Assembly (NCBI RefSeq): GCF_002127655.1
Contig: NZ_NEHB01000009.1
Span: 103,957 to 167,956, forward strand
Reading direction: 5' to 3'
Origin: Janthinobacterium sp. GW456P
GTDB lineage: Bacteria > Pseudomonadota > Gammaproteobacteria > Burkholderiales > Burkholderiaceae_D
Length of the DNA: 64,000 nt
A model generated the notes under the pieces. It was given only the letters and a program-made list of their open reading frames with translations. It was not told the DNA's origin and made no database searches. Positions 19,619-28,664 of this stretch are shown piece by piece (position 1 is the first letter of the stretch; every line of letters starts with the position of its first letter). A program made the position numbers and the translations under genes.

Positions 19619-20153
19619 CCGCCGCCAGGATTTCATCGGAAAACGCTTCATCGTCGACGGCGCGCGCCAGCGCCACGGCGCCCACCATGGCCGACAGCAT
19701 GACGATGGCTTGCTGCCGGGAGTTGCGTTTTTTCTGCCACGGAAAATGTGCCGCCAGCTTGCCGATGATGGATTTCAGGTGGAAGGTGAAGGCGGGGCGC
19801 ACGGCAGGCTGCTTGCGCGCGTCGCCTGCCAGCGCCGCCAGCAGGCAGCCATCGCCCGGCGCATCGCGGTGGGCCGCGCTCACGTAATCGCGCACATACT
19901 GGCGCATCGTTTCCGGGCTGATGGTCGCCGCATCGAGCGCCACGCGCGAGTGCTCCGAGCCGTGCCGGGTGCTTTCGGCCATCAGCGCTTCCTTCGAGGC
20001 GAAATGGTTGTAGAAGGGGCCATGCGTCAGCCCTGTCGCCTGCATGATCTGTCCCACGCTGACGCCGTCAAAGCCCTGTTCGCGGAACAGCCGCGCCGCT
20101 GCCGTGAGGATGCGCTGGTGCTTTTCGGCGGTTTCTTCGGCGGGATAACGCAT
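19575..20153 (-). CDS. TetR-family transcriptional repressor
   Basis: A 192-residue TetR regulator starting MRYPAEETAEK. The N-terminal helix-turn-helix (about 8-55) includes GQIMQATGLTHGPFYNHFASKE (recognition helix near THGPFYNHF). The C-terminal ligand domain follows. ATG at 20153 is chosen because AGGAG lies seven bases upstream; a longer frame starting at 20177 lacks this. It is divergent from a short-chain dehydrogenase gene, and the intergenic region carries three tandem palindromes that should be its operators. The 3' end overlaps NadR's 3' end by 44 bp on the opposite strand. Confidence 0.9.
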   Translation of the reverse strand: MRYPAEETAEKHQRILTAAARLFREQGFDGVSVGQIMQATGLTHGPFYNHFASKEALMAESTRHGSEHSRVALDAATISPETMRQYVRDYVSAAHRDAPGDGCLLAALAGDARKQPAVRPAFTFHLKSIIGKLAAHFPWQKKRNSRQQAIVMLSAMVGAVALARAVDDEAFSDEILAAVSTAFAPPTLAPPA

Positions 20154-20197
20154 GGCAGGCTCCTGGTCGCGGTTCAAAAATAATGGTTGACATCATA

Positions 20198-20275
20198 CAT
20201 GATGTTCGTCATGCTTCAACTTATTAAACATGATGATCGTCATATTTAACGCATATGAACATGATGAGCATCATG
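20198..20275. promoter_or_regulatory. Three tandem palindromic operators with exact 31 bp spacing (TetR sites)
   Basis: Three 16 bp sites start at 20198, 20229 and 20260: CATGATGTTCGTCATG, CATGATGATCGTCATA and CATGATGAGCATCATG. The consensus is CATGATGnnCRTCATG, an inverted repeat. The 31 bp period (about three helical turns) puts all three on the same DNA face. They fill the divergent TetR/SDR promoter region, so autoregulation plus repression of the SDR gene is likely. Confidence 0.8.
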
Positions 20276-20318
20276 CTTGATGACACAATCCACCCCCTAT
20301 TTTGAAGAAGGAATGATC

Positions 20319-21122
20319 ATGAATGCAGTTACTACCCAAGGCACGGCCCTCGTCACCGGCGCCTCTTCCGGCCTTGGCGCCGTGTATGCGGACCGCCTGG
20401 CCGCGCGCGGTTTTGATTTGATTCTGGTGGCGCGCCGGGTCGAGCGCCTGGGCGTGCTGGCCAAGTCGCTGGCGGACAAGTATGGCGTGGCCGTGCGCGC
20501 CATGGCGGCCGACTTGTCCGCGCCGGCCGACCTGCAGCGTGTGGCCGATGAACTGGCCAGCAATCCCGCCATCACCATGCTGGTGAATAATGCGGGCGCC
20601 TCGACCCTGGCGCCCGTCGTCGATACGGCCAGGGCGGGCATCGCCACCATGGACAAGGTCAATGTGACGGCGTTGGCCGAGCTGACCTACGCCGTGCTGC
20701 CGCAATTCAAGCAGCGCAATGGGGGCACCATCATCAACATCGGTTCCGTGCTGTCCTTCCACGTCCTGCCGGTCAGCACGATCTATAGCGCCACCAAGGG
20801 CTATGTGATGAATTTCACGCGCGGCTTGCAGCAGGAACTGGCCGGCACGGGGATCGTGGTGCAGCTGGTGCTGCCCGCAACGACGGCGACGGAAATATGG
20901 GAATTGAGCGGCGTGCCGCTGTCGCAGCTGGACCAGGCCACCATCATGCGCGTGGAAGACTGCGTCGATGCGGCGCTGGCGGGCCTGGACCAGGGCGAGC
21001 TGGTGACTTTGCCCTCCGTCGAAGACCAGGCCTTGTGGGAGCAGTTTGACGCGGCGCGCCTGGCCCTGTTCGCGGGCGCGATGCGCGGCGCGCCGGCATC
21101 GCGCTATGGCATCAAGGACTGA
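20319..21122 (+). CDS. Short-chain dehydrogenase/reductase (SDR), TetR-controlled
   Basis: A 267-residue classical SDR oxidoreductase. The NAD(P) Rossmann motif TGASSGLG lies near residue 14, NNAGAS is near 90, the catalytic Ser is in INIGSV, and the active site is YSATKGY (Tyr and Lys of YxxxK). An arginine-rich segment after the first strand (ARRVERL) favours NADP. ATG at 20319 follows GAAGAAGGAA; earlier in-frame ATGs lack such a site. It is divergent from a TetR gene across three operators, so it should be induced by the TetR ligand. The substrate is unknown. Confidence 0.9.
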   Translation: MNAVTTQGTALVTGASSGLGAVYADRLAARGFDLILVARRVERLGVLAKSLADKYGVAVRAMAADLSAPADLQRVADELASNPAITMLVNNAGASTLAPVVDTARAGIATMDKVNVTALAELTYAVLPQFKQRNGGTIINIGSVLSFHVLPVSTIYSATKGYVMNFTRGLQQELAGTGIVVQLVLPATTATEIWELSGVPLSQLDQATIMRVEDCVDAALAGLDQGELVTLPSVEDQALWEQFDAARLALFAGAMRGAPASRYGIKD

Positions 21123-21164
21123 CAGAGGGGCTGCCAGAAATGATGCCAGCGCCGCATGCCGAAG

Positions 21165-22157
21165 TTACAGCGGCCGCACGGGGATGCAGATATCGCAAGA
21201 GAATTCGCCGGTGGCCGGGTCCATCGCCGTGGCGGCGGCAAATCGCTCGAAGCAGGGGCGCTCATCCCACTGCAGGCCGCTGGAAGGCAGCCATTCGCGC
21301 GTCATGCGCGTCCACGCGTCGGCGATGGTGCTGGCCGGTCCCTTGAAATGCGCCACCGCATAGCGCCCGCCTGGCAGGGTGGCGAGGCTGGCGCGTCCGG
21401 CTGACTGGAAGCCGTCGGGCACGGTGACGCAGGCGTCGTAGCGGCATTTTTCCGGCAGCGTGATGCTTGGATCGTCAAGGCCGATGCCGTAGCAGGTGGC
21501 GTCGCCCAGGCCGTGCGACTGTATCCACGGCGCGACGGTGTCGCGCCAGAAGGCGCTGATGGCGGGGCCGTAGGGACCGATATGGCGCTGGCACGCGACG
21601 GTGGCGGGCGGCAGGTCGAGGATGGTGACTTGCATGGGACTCTCTCTATCAAGTGGATTGGAGTGCCCATGGTGCTGGAAGTTCGGCCCGTTTTCCTGAT
21701 CGGCATTGCGCATGGCCTGATCCGGATTGCTATCTTGCCGGCGCAGGCGCATGGCCGCGAGCATGGCGGCGTTCTTCGCGGCGATGCCGGCGCGCCAGGC
21801 TGTCGGCGTGCAGCCGAATTTCAGCTTGAAGGCGCGCGCAAATGCTTCGCCGGAACCGAAGCCCGTCGCCAGCGCGATGTCGAGTATCGTTTCGCCGGGG
21901 CGGGCGGCCAGGCGCAAGGCGGCCGTTTCCAGGCGCCGGCGGCGCGCATAGTCGCCCAGCGTTTCGCCCATCCAGGCGGCGAACACGCGGTGAAAGTGAA
22001 AACGCGAAAAATGCGCGACGTCGGCCAGTTGGGCCAGGTCCAGCGGCGTGTTCAGGTGCCGGTCGATATGGTCGAGCACGGCATTCATGCGGCGCGCGTA
22101 TTCGGCGCGGAACTGGCCCGGCGCGGCCTGCAGCGGCGAAGAGGAAGGGGAGTTCAT
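21165..22157 (-). CDS. AraC-family regulator with GyrI-like effector domain
   Basis: A 330-residue protein. The AraC-type double helix-turn-helix is N-terminal (about 20-120; FSRFHFHRVF and IALATGFGSGEAFARAFK). A linker leads to a GyrI-like small-molecule-binding domain (about 173-330; PMQVTILDLPPATVACQRHIGPY in part). This order, DNA-binding first, is that of Rob/SoxS-like multidrug-responsive regulators with a GyrI-type ligand domain. It stands alone between convergent SDR and downstream metY-like genes, so its targets are not evident. Confidence 0.9.
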   Translation of the reverse strand: MNSPSSSPLQAAPGQFRAEYARRMNAVLDHIDRHLNTPLDLAQLADVAHFSRFHFHRVFAAWMGETLGDYARRRRLETAALRLAARPGETILDIALATGFGSGEAFARAFKLKFGCTPTAWRAGIAAKNAAMLAAMRLRRQDSNPDQAMRNADQENGPNFQHHGHSNPLDRESPMQVTILDLPPATVACQRHIGPYGPAISAFWRDTVAPWIQSHGLGDATCYGIGLDDPSITLPEKCRYDACVTVPDGFQSAGRASLATLPGGRYAVAHFKGPASTIADAWTRMTREWLPSSGLQWDERPCFERFAAATAMDPATGEFSCDICIPVRPL

Positions 22158-22205
22158 GCCGTCGATTATGGCATGAACTCCCCTGGGATCGGCGCGAAAA
22201 AAGCC

Positions 22206-23492
22206 TTACGCCGCGTTCAGCGCCTGCTCCAGGTCTTCGCGCAGGTCGTCGATATGCTCGATGCCGACGGACAGGCGCAGCATGTCTTCGGACACGCCCG
22301 CCTTGGCCAGTTCCTCGGGATTGAGCTGGCGGTGCGTGGTCGATGCCGGATGGGTGGCCAGCGACTTGGCGTCGCCGATATTGACCAGGCGCGTAAACAG
22401 CTGCAGGGCGTCGAGCACGCGGGCGCCGGCCGCGCGCGGGTCTTCGCCTTGTGCCAGCTTCAGGCCGAAGGACAAGATGCCCGAGGCGCGGCCGTGCATG
22501 TATTTCTTCACCAGCGCGTGGTCCGGGTGGTCTTCCAGGCCCGCGTAATTGACCCACGCGACTTTCGGATGCTGCTTCAGGTGCCTGGCCAGGGCCAGCG
22601 TATTGTCGCAGATGCGGTCCATGCGCAGGGCCAGGGTCTCGATGCCCTGGATCAGCTGGAAGGCGGAGAGCGGCGAAATAGCCGCGCCCATGTTGCGCAG
22701 CGGGACGACGCGCGCGCGTCCGATGAAGGCGGCGGGGCCGAACGCTTCCGTGTAGACGACGCCGTGGTACGACACGTCCGGCTCGTTCAGGCGCTTGAAG
22801 CGCTCCTTGTGTTCGGCCCAGGGGAATTTGCCGCTGTCGACGATGGCGCCGCCCACGGTGGTGCCGTGGCCGCCCAGGTATTTGGTCAGCGAGTGCACGA
22901 CGATGTCGGCGCCATGCTCGATGGGGCGGAACAGATAGGGGCTGGGTACCGTGTTATCGACGATCAGCGGGATGCCGTGCGCATGCGCGATCTCGGCCAG
23001 CTTGGCCACGTCGGTCACGTTGCCCAGCGGGTTGCCGATCGATTCGCAGAAGATGGCCTTGGTGCGGCTGTCGATCAGGGCGGCGAAGGTGTCGGGCTGG
23101 CGCGCGTCGGCGAAGCGCACTTCGATGCCGATCTGCGGCAGGGTGTGGGCAAACAGGTTGTAGGTGCCGCCATACAGCTGGCTGGCGGAGATGAAATTGT
23201 CGCCCGCTTCGGCGATGGTCTGGACCGCGTAGGTGATCGCCGCCATGCCCGACGCGACGGCCAGCGCGGCCACGCCGCCTTCCAGCGCCGCGACCCGCTT
23301 TTCCAGCACGTCCTGCGTAGGGTTCATGATGCGCGTGTAGATATTGCCGGCCACCTTGAGGTCGAACAGGTCGGCGCCATGCTGGGCATTGTCGAAGGCG
23401 TAGGCCACCGTCTGGTAGATGGGGACGGCGGCCGCCTTGGTGGTCGGGTCGGGGGTGTAGCCGGCGTGCACGGCCAGGGTTTCGATTCTCAT
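22206..23492 (-). CDS. metY: O-acetylhomoserine aminocarboxypropyltransferase (sulfhydrylase)
   Basis: A 428-residue Cys/Met-metabolism PLP enzyme. The start [12 protein letters not shown] at 23492 is typical of the family; a longer open frame adds 18 residues of no family likeness. The PLP-binding lysine is in [11 protein letters not shown], and other signatures are [13 protein letters not shown] and the C-terminal [18 protein letters not shown]. It makes homocysteine from O-acetylhomoserine and sulfide in the cytoplasm, the direct-sulfhydrylation route to methionine. The length is normal. It is monocistronic by spacing. Cystathionine gamma-synthase relatives are shorter (about 390), which supports this call. 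Confidence 0.9.
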   Translation of the reverse strand: MRIETLAVHAGYTPDPTTKAAAVPIYQTVAYAFDNAQHGADLFDLKVAGNIYTRIMNPTQDVLEKRVAALEGGVAALAVASGMAAITYAVQTIAEAGDNFISASQLYGGTYNLFAHTLPQIGIEVRFADARQPDTFAALIDSRTKAIFCESIGNPLGNVTDVAKLAEIAHAHGIPLIVDNTVPSPYLFRPIEHGADIVVHSLTKYLGGHGTTVGGAIVDSGKFPWAEHKERFKRLNEPDVSYHGVVYTEAFGPAAFIGRARVVPLRNMGAAISPLSAFQLIQGIETLALRMDRICDNTLALARHLKQHPKVAWVNYAGLEDHPDHALVKKYMHGRASGILSFGLKLAQGEDPRAAGARVLDALQLFTRLVNIGDAKSLATHPASTTHRQLNPEELAKAGVSEDMLRLSVGIEHIDDLREDLEQALNAA

Positions 23493-23586
23493 ATGGTCTC
23501 CGGTTGCTGTGGTCTGGGATGATGAAATCCGCAGCCATTGTGCCATGCAGCCCTTAGCTCGATGCTACGCTTGATAGAATATTAAG

Positions 23587-24498
23587 TCATAAGCTAGTGC
23601 CGTCTTGATATAAGTCATGCAGCTCTGCCGATCCGATGAAGCGTTCATGCGTGCCGTGCTGCGCGCAGGCGAACGCGCCGCCGATGGCACCGCGGCGCAT
23701 GGCCTCGTCCAGGCTCGCATCGCCCAGCCAGGCGTGCAAAAAGGCGGCGACGAAGGAGTCGCCCGCGCCATTCGTGTCCACCACGGGCAGTTTTAATCGC
23801 GCCGTCGGATAGTGGCGGACCTGGCCGCTGCCGCGTTCCAGCAGGTAGGCGCCAGCGCTGCCGGCCATGGCGATCACGGCCTGCGCGCGGCCCTGCGAGA
23901 TGATGGCGCGCATGACGTCGTCCCGACGCTCGCCCAGCGCCGCCGTGCTGAGGAAGACCAGGTCGGCGCGCAGCGCGAAGACCTGGTGGTGCGGGTTGAC
24001 GCCATCCCAGTCGTGCAGATCGGTCGATACCGTCGTGCCGCATGCTTGCGCATCGTCAAACAGCTGGGCCACCCAGCCCATGATGGAAAAGTGCGCATGG
24101 CGCGCCGGGCCCAGGTAGGGCAAATAGAAGGCGGCCGGCATGCGCAGGTCTTCCGGGTGGCGGCCGTCGTACAGCGACAGCCGGCGCCCTTGCGGGTCGA
24201 CCAGGTTGACGCTGCGCCGCGTGCCCGAAGGTTCGACGAGGTGCGAAAAATCGAGCTTGGCCTCTTTATACCGCTGTAAAATCGCCGCGCCTTGCGCATC
24301 GTCGCCGATGAAGTCGATAAACTTGCAGCGCAGGCCCAGCGCGTGGCAGCCCAGCGCCACGCCATTGCCCGTGTGCGCCACGTAGTCGCGGATGGGCGGC
24401 ACATGCAGCGAATCGGCGACGGGCAATTGCAGGTCGGGGACGCGCACGATGGTGTCGATGCCGGCGCCGCCGACCACTACAATGTCATAGGTACTCAT
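23587..24498 (-). CDS. PfkB-family sugar kinase at the 3' end of the maltodextrin operon
   Basis: A 303-residue ribokinase/PfkB-fold kinase. Residues 8-30 carry the N-terminal GGAGIDT-type motif, and the C-terminal signature DTNGAGDSFVAAFL contains the catalytic Asp in GAGD. It phosphorylates a sugar or nucleoside with ATP in the cytoplasm. Its start overlaps the alpha-amylase stop codon by 4 bp, so it belongs to the maltodextrin operon. Glucose released by the amylase and alpha-glucosidase would need a kinase, so glucokinase-like activity is possible, but the family also includes fructo- and ribokinases. Confidence 0.85.
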   Translation of the reverse strand: MSTYDIVVVGGAGIDTIVRVPDLQLPVADSLHVPPIRDYVAHTGNGVALGCHALGLRCKFIDFIGDDAQGAAILQRYKEAKLDFSHLVEPSGTRRSVNLVDPQGRRLSLYDGRHPEDLRMPAAFYLPYLGPARHAHFSIMGWVAQLFDDAQACGTTVSTDLHDWDGVNPHHQVFALRADLVFLSTAALGERRDDVMRAIISQGRAQAVIAMAGSAGAYLLERGSGQVRHYPTARLKLPVVDTNGAGDSFVAAFLHAWLGDASLDEAMRRGAIGGAFACAQHGTHERFIGSAELHDLYQDGTSL

Positions 24499-26135
24499 GG
24501 TGCTGCCTTTTCCAACAGGACGGTGCCGGCCGCGTTCACGGCGACGGCGCCATTTTTTACCAGATAGGTTTGATGCGTATAGGCGTCGCGCAGCTTGGCG
24601 CCATTGGCGAACACGCCGTGCACCTTCAGTTCGAGCGCGCCTTGCGCCTCGGGCACGGCGATGATGGCATCCCCATCGGTGACGCGCGCGAAGGCATACG
24701 GTTTTTCATCGATCAGCCGGTGTTCGCCGCGCGCCAGCGCAGGGTGGCGCAGCCGGAACTGGCCCAGCTTGCGCGCATGCGCGAGGGCGGCCGCGTCGAG
24801 CGTGTTCCAGTTCATGTCGGACCTCGTCGCCTGCTGTTCGTCGCCGATGGGCGCCGCGCCAGGCTGGCGCGCGCTTTCATCGCCATAGAACAGCTGCACG
24901 CCGCCCGGCGCCAGCAGCAGGGCGCTCAAGCCATGCTTCAATTGATCGCGCGGGAACAGGCTGGTGTCGTGCGAGGAGATATACGACAAGATGTCGTAGC
25001 GGGGCGCATTGCCAATGCGCTTGCCCAGCAAGCCCGCATACTGGCGGTACACGCCGTCGATGCTTTTCCAGTCGCCGCCCGCGCGGTGCTGGAAGTCGAA
25101 ATTGATCATCGAGTCGAAGCCCGCGTCATGCCAGCTGCTGCGCTCGGGGCCATGGCCCCACGCTTCGCCCGTCATCCAGAACGGCGCATCATCGATTTTT
25201 TGCTGCGGGTGGCGCGCCTTCCAATCCTTCAATGCCTCCGTGGCCGCCGCGCGCAGGGCCAGCCAGCTGTTTGGTTCCACGTGCTTGACGGTGTCGGCCC
25301 TGAAACCGTCGACGCCGAATTCGCGCACCCAGTCGGCCAGCCAGTGGACCAGGTAGCCGCGCACGGTCGTATCGGGCAGAGCCACGGCGCGCGTGTCGCT
25401 CTTGCGCTGCAAAATGTGTGGCAAGCCAACGGCCTTGGCGCTCTCGGTACGGAAGTCGGGCAGATAGGCCAGCTGCATGGTGAAATCGTCCTGGCCGCCA
25501 TCGGGGTAGCCGGGCAGGCCCGCGCGTACCCAGTCCGGGCCCCACCATTGGGTGAATTCGAAGTTGTTGTAGTCGATGAAGCTGTGATAATCGCGCAAGG
25601 TGGCCTTGTCGTGGCCCGGCCACAGCACGGGCACCTTGTATTGCGCCAGGGTGCGCAAGTCCGCATAGCCGGGATGGTTCAGCACCACGTCGAACAGCAC
25701 GCGGATGCCTTGCGCGTGGGCCGTGTCGATCATCTCGCGCAATTCCTCGCGCGTGCCCATGTTGGCGTCCATGGTGGTGTAGTCGAGCGCCCAGTAGCCG
25801 TGGTAGGCGTAGTGCTGGAATTGCTGCTTGCCGCCCACCACCCAGCCGTGGATTTGTTCGTACGGCGCCGTGATCCATAGGGCGTTGACGCCCAGTTCCT
25901 TGAAATAGCCGGCTTTGAGCTGTTGCGTGATGCCGGCGAGGTCGCCGCCGTGGAAGCTGCCGACATCGCCGCCTTGCGGGTCGGCGGCGCGGCCGTAACT
26001 GTGGTCGTTGCCGGAATTGCCGTTGGCGAAACGGTCGGTCACGGCAAAGTAGACGATGGGGTTATCGGCGAAAGACCCTGCCTGCGCCGAAGCGCACAGG
26101 AGCAGGGCGGCCAGCGTAGTCAGGGTGCGTCGCAT
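24495..26135 (-). CDS. Secreted alpha-amylase (GH13)
   Basis: A 546-residue GH13 glycosidase with a signal peptide (MRRTLTTLAALLLCASAQAG). The GH13 catalytic triad is visible: nucleophile Asp in GFRADTVKH, acid/base Glu in MTGEAWGHG, and transition-state Asp in ISSHDTSLF. DVVLNHPG is conserved region I. A C-terminal beta-sandwich covers about the last 90 residues. It cuts starch or glycogen outside the cytoplasm, feeding LamB and the MalEFGK importer. ATG at 26135 lies 2 bp after the malG stop codon; the 3' end overlaps the kinase start. Confidence 0.9.
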   Translation of the reverse strand: MRRTLTTLAALLLCASAQAGSFADNPIVYFAVTDRFANGNSGNDHSYGRAADPQGGDVGSFHGGDLAGITQQLKAGYFKELGVNALWITAPYEQIHGWVVGGKQQFQHYAYHGYWALDYTTMDANMGTREELREMIDTAHAQGIRVLFDVVLNHPGYADLRTLAQYKVPVLWPGHDKATLRDYHSFIDYNNFEFTQWWGPDWVRAGLPGYPDGGQDDFTMQLAYLPDFRTESAKAVGLPHILQRKSDTRAVALPDTTVRGYLVHWLADWVREFGVDGFRADTVKHVEPNSWLALRAAATEALKDWKARHPQQKIDDAPFWMTGEAWGHGPERSSWHDAGFDSMINFDFQHRAGGDWKSIDGVYRQYAGLLGKRIGNAPRYDILSYISSHDTSLFPRDQLKHGLSALLLAPGGVQLFYGDESARQPGAAPIGDEQQATRSDMNWNTLDAAALAHARKLGQFRLRHPALARGEHRLIDEKPYAFARVTDGDAIIAVPEAQGALELKVHGVFANGAKLRDAYTHQTYLVKNGAVAVNAAGTVLLEKAAP

Positions 26136-26137
26136 GG

Positions 26138-27028
26138 TCAGCCTTTCACGCCGCCAGCCGTCAGGCCGGAGATCATCCATTTTTGCGCCAGCAGGAACAC
26201 GGCCGTGATGGGCAGGCCGGACAGGATGGCTGCCGCGGCGAAGTCGCCCCACAGGTATTTTTGCTCGTACAGGAACAGTTTCGAGCCGACGGCCAGGGTC
26301 AGGTTGTTTTGTTCATGCAGCAGCACGGAGGCGATCGGGTATTCGATGATGGCGCCGATGAAGGACAGCAAAAACACCACCATCAGAATCGGCACCGTCA
26401 TCGGCAGCAGCACGTAGACGAAGGCTTGCCACTGCGTGGCGCCGTCGACCTTGGCCGCTTCCTCGATCTCGACGGGGATGGTTTGATAGTAGCCCTTGAT
26501 GGTCCAGATATGCAGGGCGATGCCGCCCGTGTAGGCCAGCACCAGGCTGCCGTGGTGGTCGATCCCCAGCCACGGCACGTAGCTGCCCAGCACGTCGAAG
26601 ATGGCGTAGATGGCCACCAGGGCCAGCACGGCCGGGAACATCTGCAGCAGCATCAGCGCGGACAGGGTCTGCGACTTGAAGCGGAACTGCATGCGCGCGA
26701 ACGCATATGCGCAGGTGGTCGACAGCAGCACGGTGACGGTGGCGCTCATGCTGGCCACCTTGATGGAATTCCACAGCCACAGCAGCACGGGGAAGTCCGG
26801 CTCGACCAGGGCGCCGTTGGCGGCCTGGTAGGACATGCCCAGCGCCAATCGCCAGTGCTCGAAGCTGATCTCGGGCGGGATCAAGCTGCCCGAGGCGAAA
26901 TTGCCGGGGCGCAAGGAGATCGACAAGATCATCAGGAAGGGAAACATCACCAGCGCGATCAGCGCGATCACGGCGACGTGGGCCGCCAGGATGCGCCAGC
27001 GGTTGGAACGGTCGACAACGATAGCCAT
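26138..27028 (-). CDS. malG: Maltose/maltodextrin ABC transporter permease MalG
   Basis: A 296-residue inner-membrane permease with six predicted helices, the MalG length. The EAA loop that docks on the ATPase is [19 protein letters not shown] (Glu-Ala-Ala near residue 192). It pairs with MalF, encoded 10 bp upstream, to form the translocation channel. The amylase gene starts 2 bp after the stop codon. Confidence 0.95.
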   Translation of the reverse strand: MAIVVDRSNRWRILAAHVAVIALIALVMFPFLMILSISLRPGNFASGSLIPPEISFEHWRLALGMSYQAANGALVEPDFPVLLWLWNSIKVASMSATVTVLLSTTCAYAFARMQFRFKSQTLSALMLLQMFPAVLALVAIYAIFDVLGSYVPWLGIDHHGSLVLAYTGGIALHIWTIKGYYQTIPVEIEEAAKVDGATQWQAFVYVLLPMTVPILMVVFLLSFIGAIIEYPIASVLLHEQNNLTLAVGSKLFLYEQKYLWGDFAAAAILSGLPITAVFLLAQKWMISGLTAGGVKG

Positions 27029-27038
27029 GGTCGGTCCT

Positions 27039-28550
27039 TTATGCTTTGTTCATGCGCGTCAGGCGCATGTTGACCAGCGAAATCGCGGCCACGAGGAAGA
27101 AGATCAGGGTCGAGATGGCGGCGGCCAGGCCAAAGTTCTGGCCGGAATCCTCGAACGCGATGCGGTAGGTATAGGACACGAGCAAGTCCGTCGTGCCGGC
27201 CGGCAGGGTGGTGTCGAGGAAATCGGGACGCCCGCCCGTCAGCAAACTGATCAGCACGAAATTGTTGAAATTAAAGCCCAGGCTGGCCACCATCAGCGGC
27301 GTCAGCGGCTTGATGATCAGGGGCAGGGTGATCTTGAAAAAATTCGTCAGCGGTCCCGCGCCGGCCAGGGCCGACGCTTCGTACAGGTCCGACGGGATCG
27401 CCTTGATCAGGCCCATGCACACCACCATCATGTAGGGGTAGCCCAGCCAGGTATTGACGATCAAAATCATGGCCTTGGCCAGCGTGGTGTCCGAGAACCA
27501 GGCGGGCTTGATGCCGAACAGGGCGTCGAGCACGAGGTTGATTTCACCAAAGTTATTGTTGAACAAGCCCTTGAAGACCAGGATGGAAATGAAGCCCGGC
27601 ACGGCGTACGGCAGGAACAGCAGGGTGCGGTACAGGCCGCGGAAGCGCAGCGCGTCCCAGTTCAGGAGCACGGCCAGCACCATGCCCAGGCCCGTCGTGG
27701 TGGCCACGCTGATCAGGGCGAAGACGATGGTCCAGACGAAAATGCGCAGGAAGGGGCCGCGGAAGGCTTCGTCGGAGAAAATCTTGACGAAGTTGGCAAA
27801 GCCCACGTTGACCTTGAAGCCCGGTTCCAGCTTGGTGCCATCCGGCATTTCATAAAAGCCCGTCTTGAAGTTCGGCGTCACGAGTTCGCCCGTGGCGATC
27901 TTTTTCAGGGTCTTGTCCGGCAGTTGCTTGTAGACATGCGCGACGGGGCCGAATTCGCGCAAGCCCACCATGCGCAGCTCGATCTTGTTCGGCAGCACGA
28001 GCGTGAGCAGTTTCAAATCCTTTTGCAGGGCGATGATGTCCTTGATGGGCAGGGCGGGGGCGAGCACGGGCGCCTGCACGGGGTCAGCCGGCGCCACCTC
28101 GACATTCAGAGGCACGGCGCGCTTGAGGGCCAGCGGCTGCGTCAGCAGCACTTCGCCCGTGTCCGGGCTTTCCAGGCGCAAGCGGTATTCCTTGTTGTCG
28201 GCATGCACGGTCATGGCATAGCCGGCGCTTTCCACGCGCTGCGTCTCGTCGAGCAGGTATTGCGTGGCCCTGTCGTAGGTGAGCAGGTTGCGCGAGCTGA
28301 AATTGGTAAAGCCGATCGACACCGTGTACACCATCGGCAGCAGCACGAAAACGATGACCGCCGTGATGCCGGGAAACAGATAACGGTAGGCATAGGCGCG
28401 CGGCGACGTGAAGACAAACGTCGTCAGGGTCAGCAAGCCGAGGAAAACGGCGGCCAGCATGGTCTGGCCGGAAATGTACAACATGAAGAGCAGATACAGA
28501 CCCAGCGCCATGCTGATGGTCAATACCGTAGGGCCGATAAACTTGCGCAC
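27039..28550 (-). CDS. malF: Maltose/maltodextrin ABC transporter permease MalF
   Basis: A 503-residue permease with the long N-terminal helices and the large periplasmic P2 loop (about 90-260) typical of MalF. The EAA loop is [17 protein letters not shown] longer frame begins at 28613, but its first residues are encoded by the REP-like repeat. I prefer the GTG at 28550 (sequence [14 protein letters not shown]), which lies just outside the repeat and has an AGGT-like sequence upstream. It is adjacent to malG and downstream of malE in the import operon. Confidence 0.85.
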   Translation of the reverse strand: MRKFIGPTVLTISMALGLYLLFMLYISGQTMLAAVFLGLLTLTTFVFTSPRAYAYRYLFPGITAVIVFVLLPMVYTVSIGFTNFSSRNLLTYDRATQYLLDETQRVESAGYAMTVHADNKEYRLRLESPDTGEVLLTQPLALKRAVPLNVEVAPADPVQAPVLAPALPIKDIIALQKDLKLLTLVLPNKIELRMVGLREFGPVAHVYKQLPDKTLKKIATGELVTPNFKTGFYEMPDGTKLEPGFKVNVGFANFVKIFSDEAFRGPFLRIFVWTIVFALISVATTTGLGMVLAVLLNWDALRFRGLYRTLLFLPYAVPGFISILVFKGLFNNNFGEINLVLDALFGIKPAWFSDTTLAKAMILIVNTWLGYPYMMVVCMGLIKAIPSDLYEASALAGAGPLTNFFKITLPLIIKPLTPLMVASLGFNFNNFVLISLLTGGRPDFLDTTLPAGTTDLLVSYTYRIAFEDSGQNFGLAAAISTLIFFLVAAISLVNMRLTRMNKA

Positions 28551-28572
28551 GATGGGATACCTGTAATGATAC

Positions 28573-28659
28573 GTAGGCCGGATTAGGCCCAAAGGGCCGT
28601 AATCCGACAACATTGTTGGCGTGCATGTCGGATTACGCGCAAGCGCTAATCCGACCTAC
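28573..28659. repeat. Pair of REP-like palindromic units between malE and malF
   Basis: Two imperfect palindromes in inverted orientation: 28573-28608 (GTAGGCCGGATTAG ... GTAATCCGAC) and 28627-28659 (GTCGGATTAC ... CTAATCCGACCTAC). They begin five bases after the malE stop codon. The GTAGGTCGGATTAG/GTAATCCGAC core is a widely dispersed intergenic repeat in proteobacteria. As an mRNA hairpin it could stabilise malE message relative to malF, as REP does in E. coli malE-malF. Confidence 0.8.
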
Positions 28660-28664
28660 CTAAT

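Noticed and set aside
21513..23522. 669-codon plus-strand open frame opposite the AraC and metY genes
   Set aside because: Low-complexity Arg/Gly/Ala/Val-rich shadow of PLP-enzyme codons; no domain seen.
26835..28586. 583-codon plus-strand open frame opposite malF/malG
   Set aside because: Gln/His/Arg-rich shadow of permease genes.
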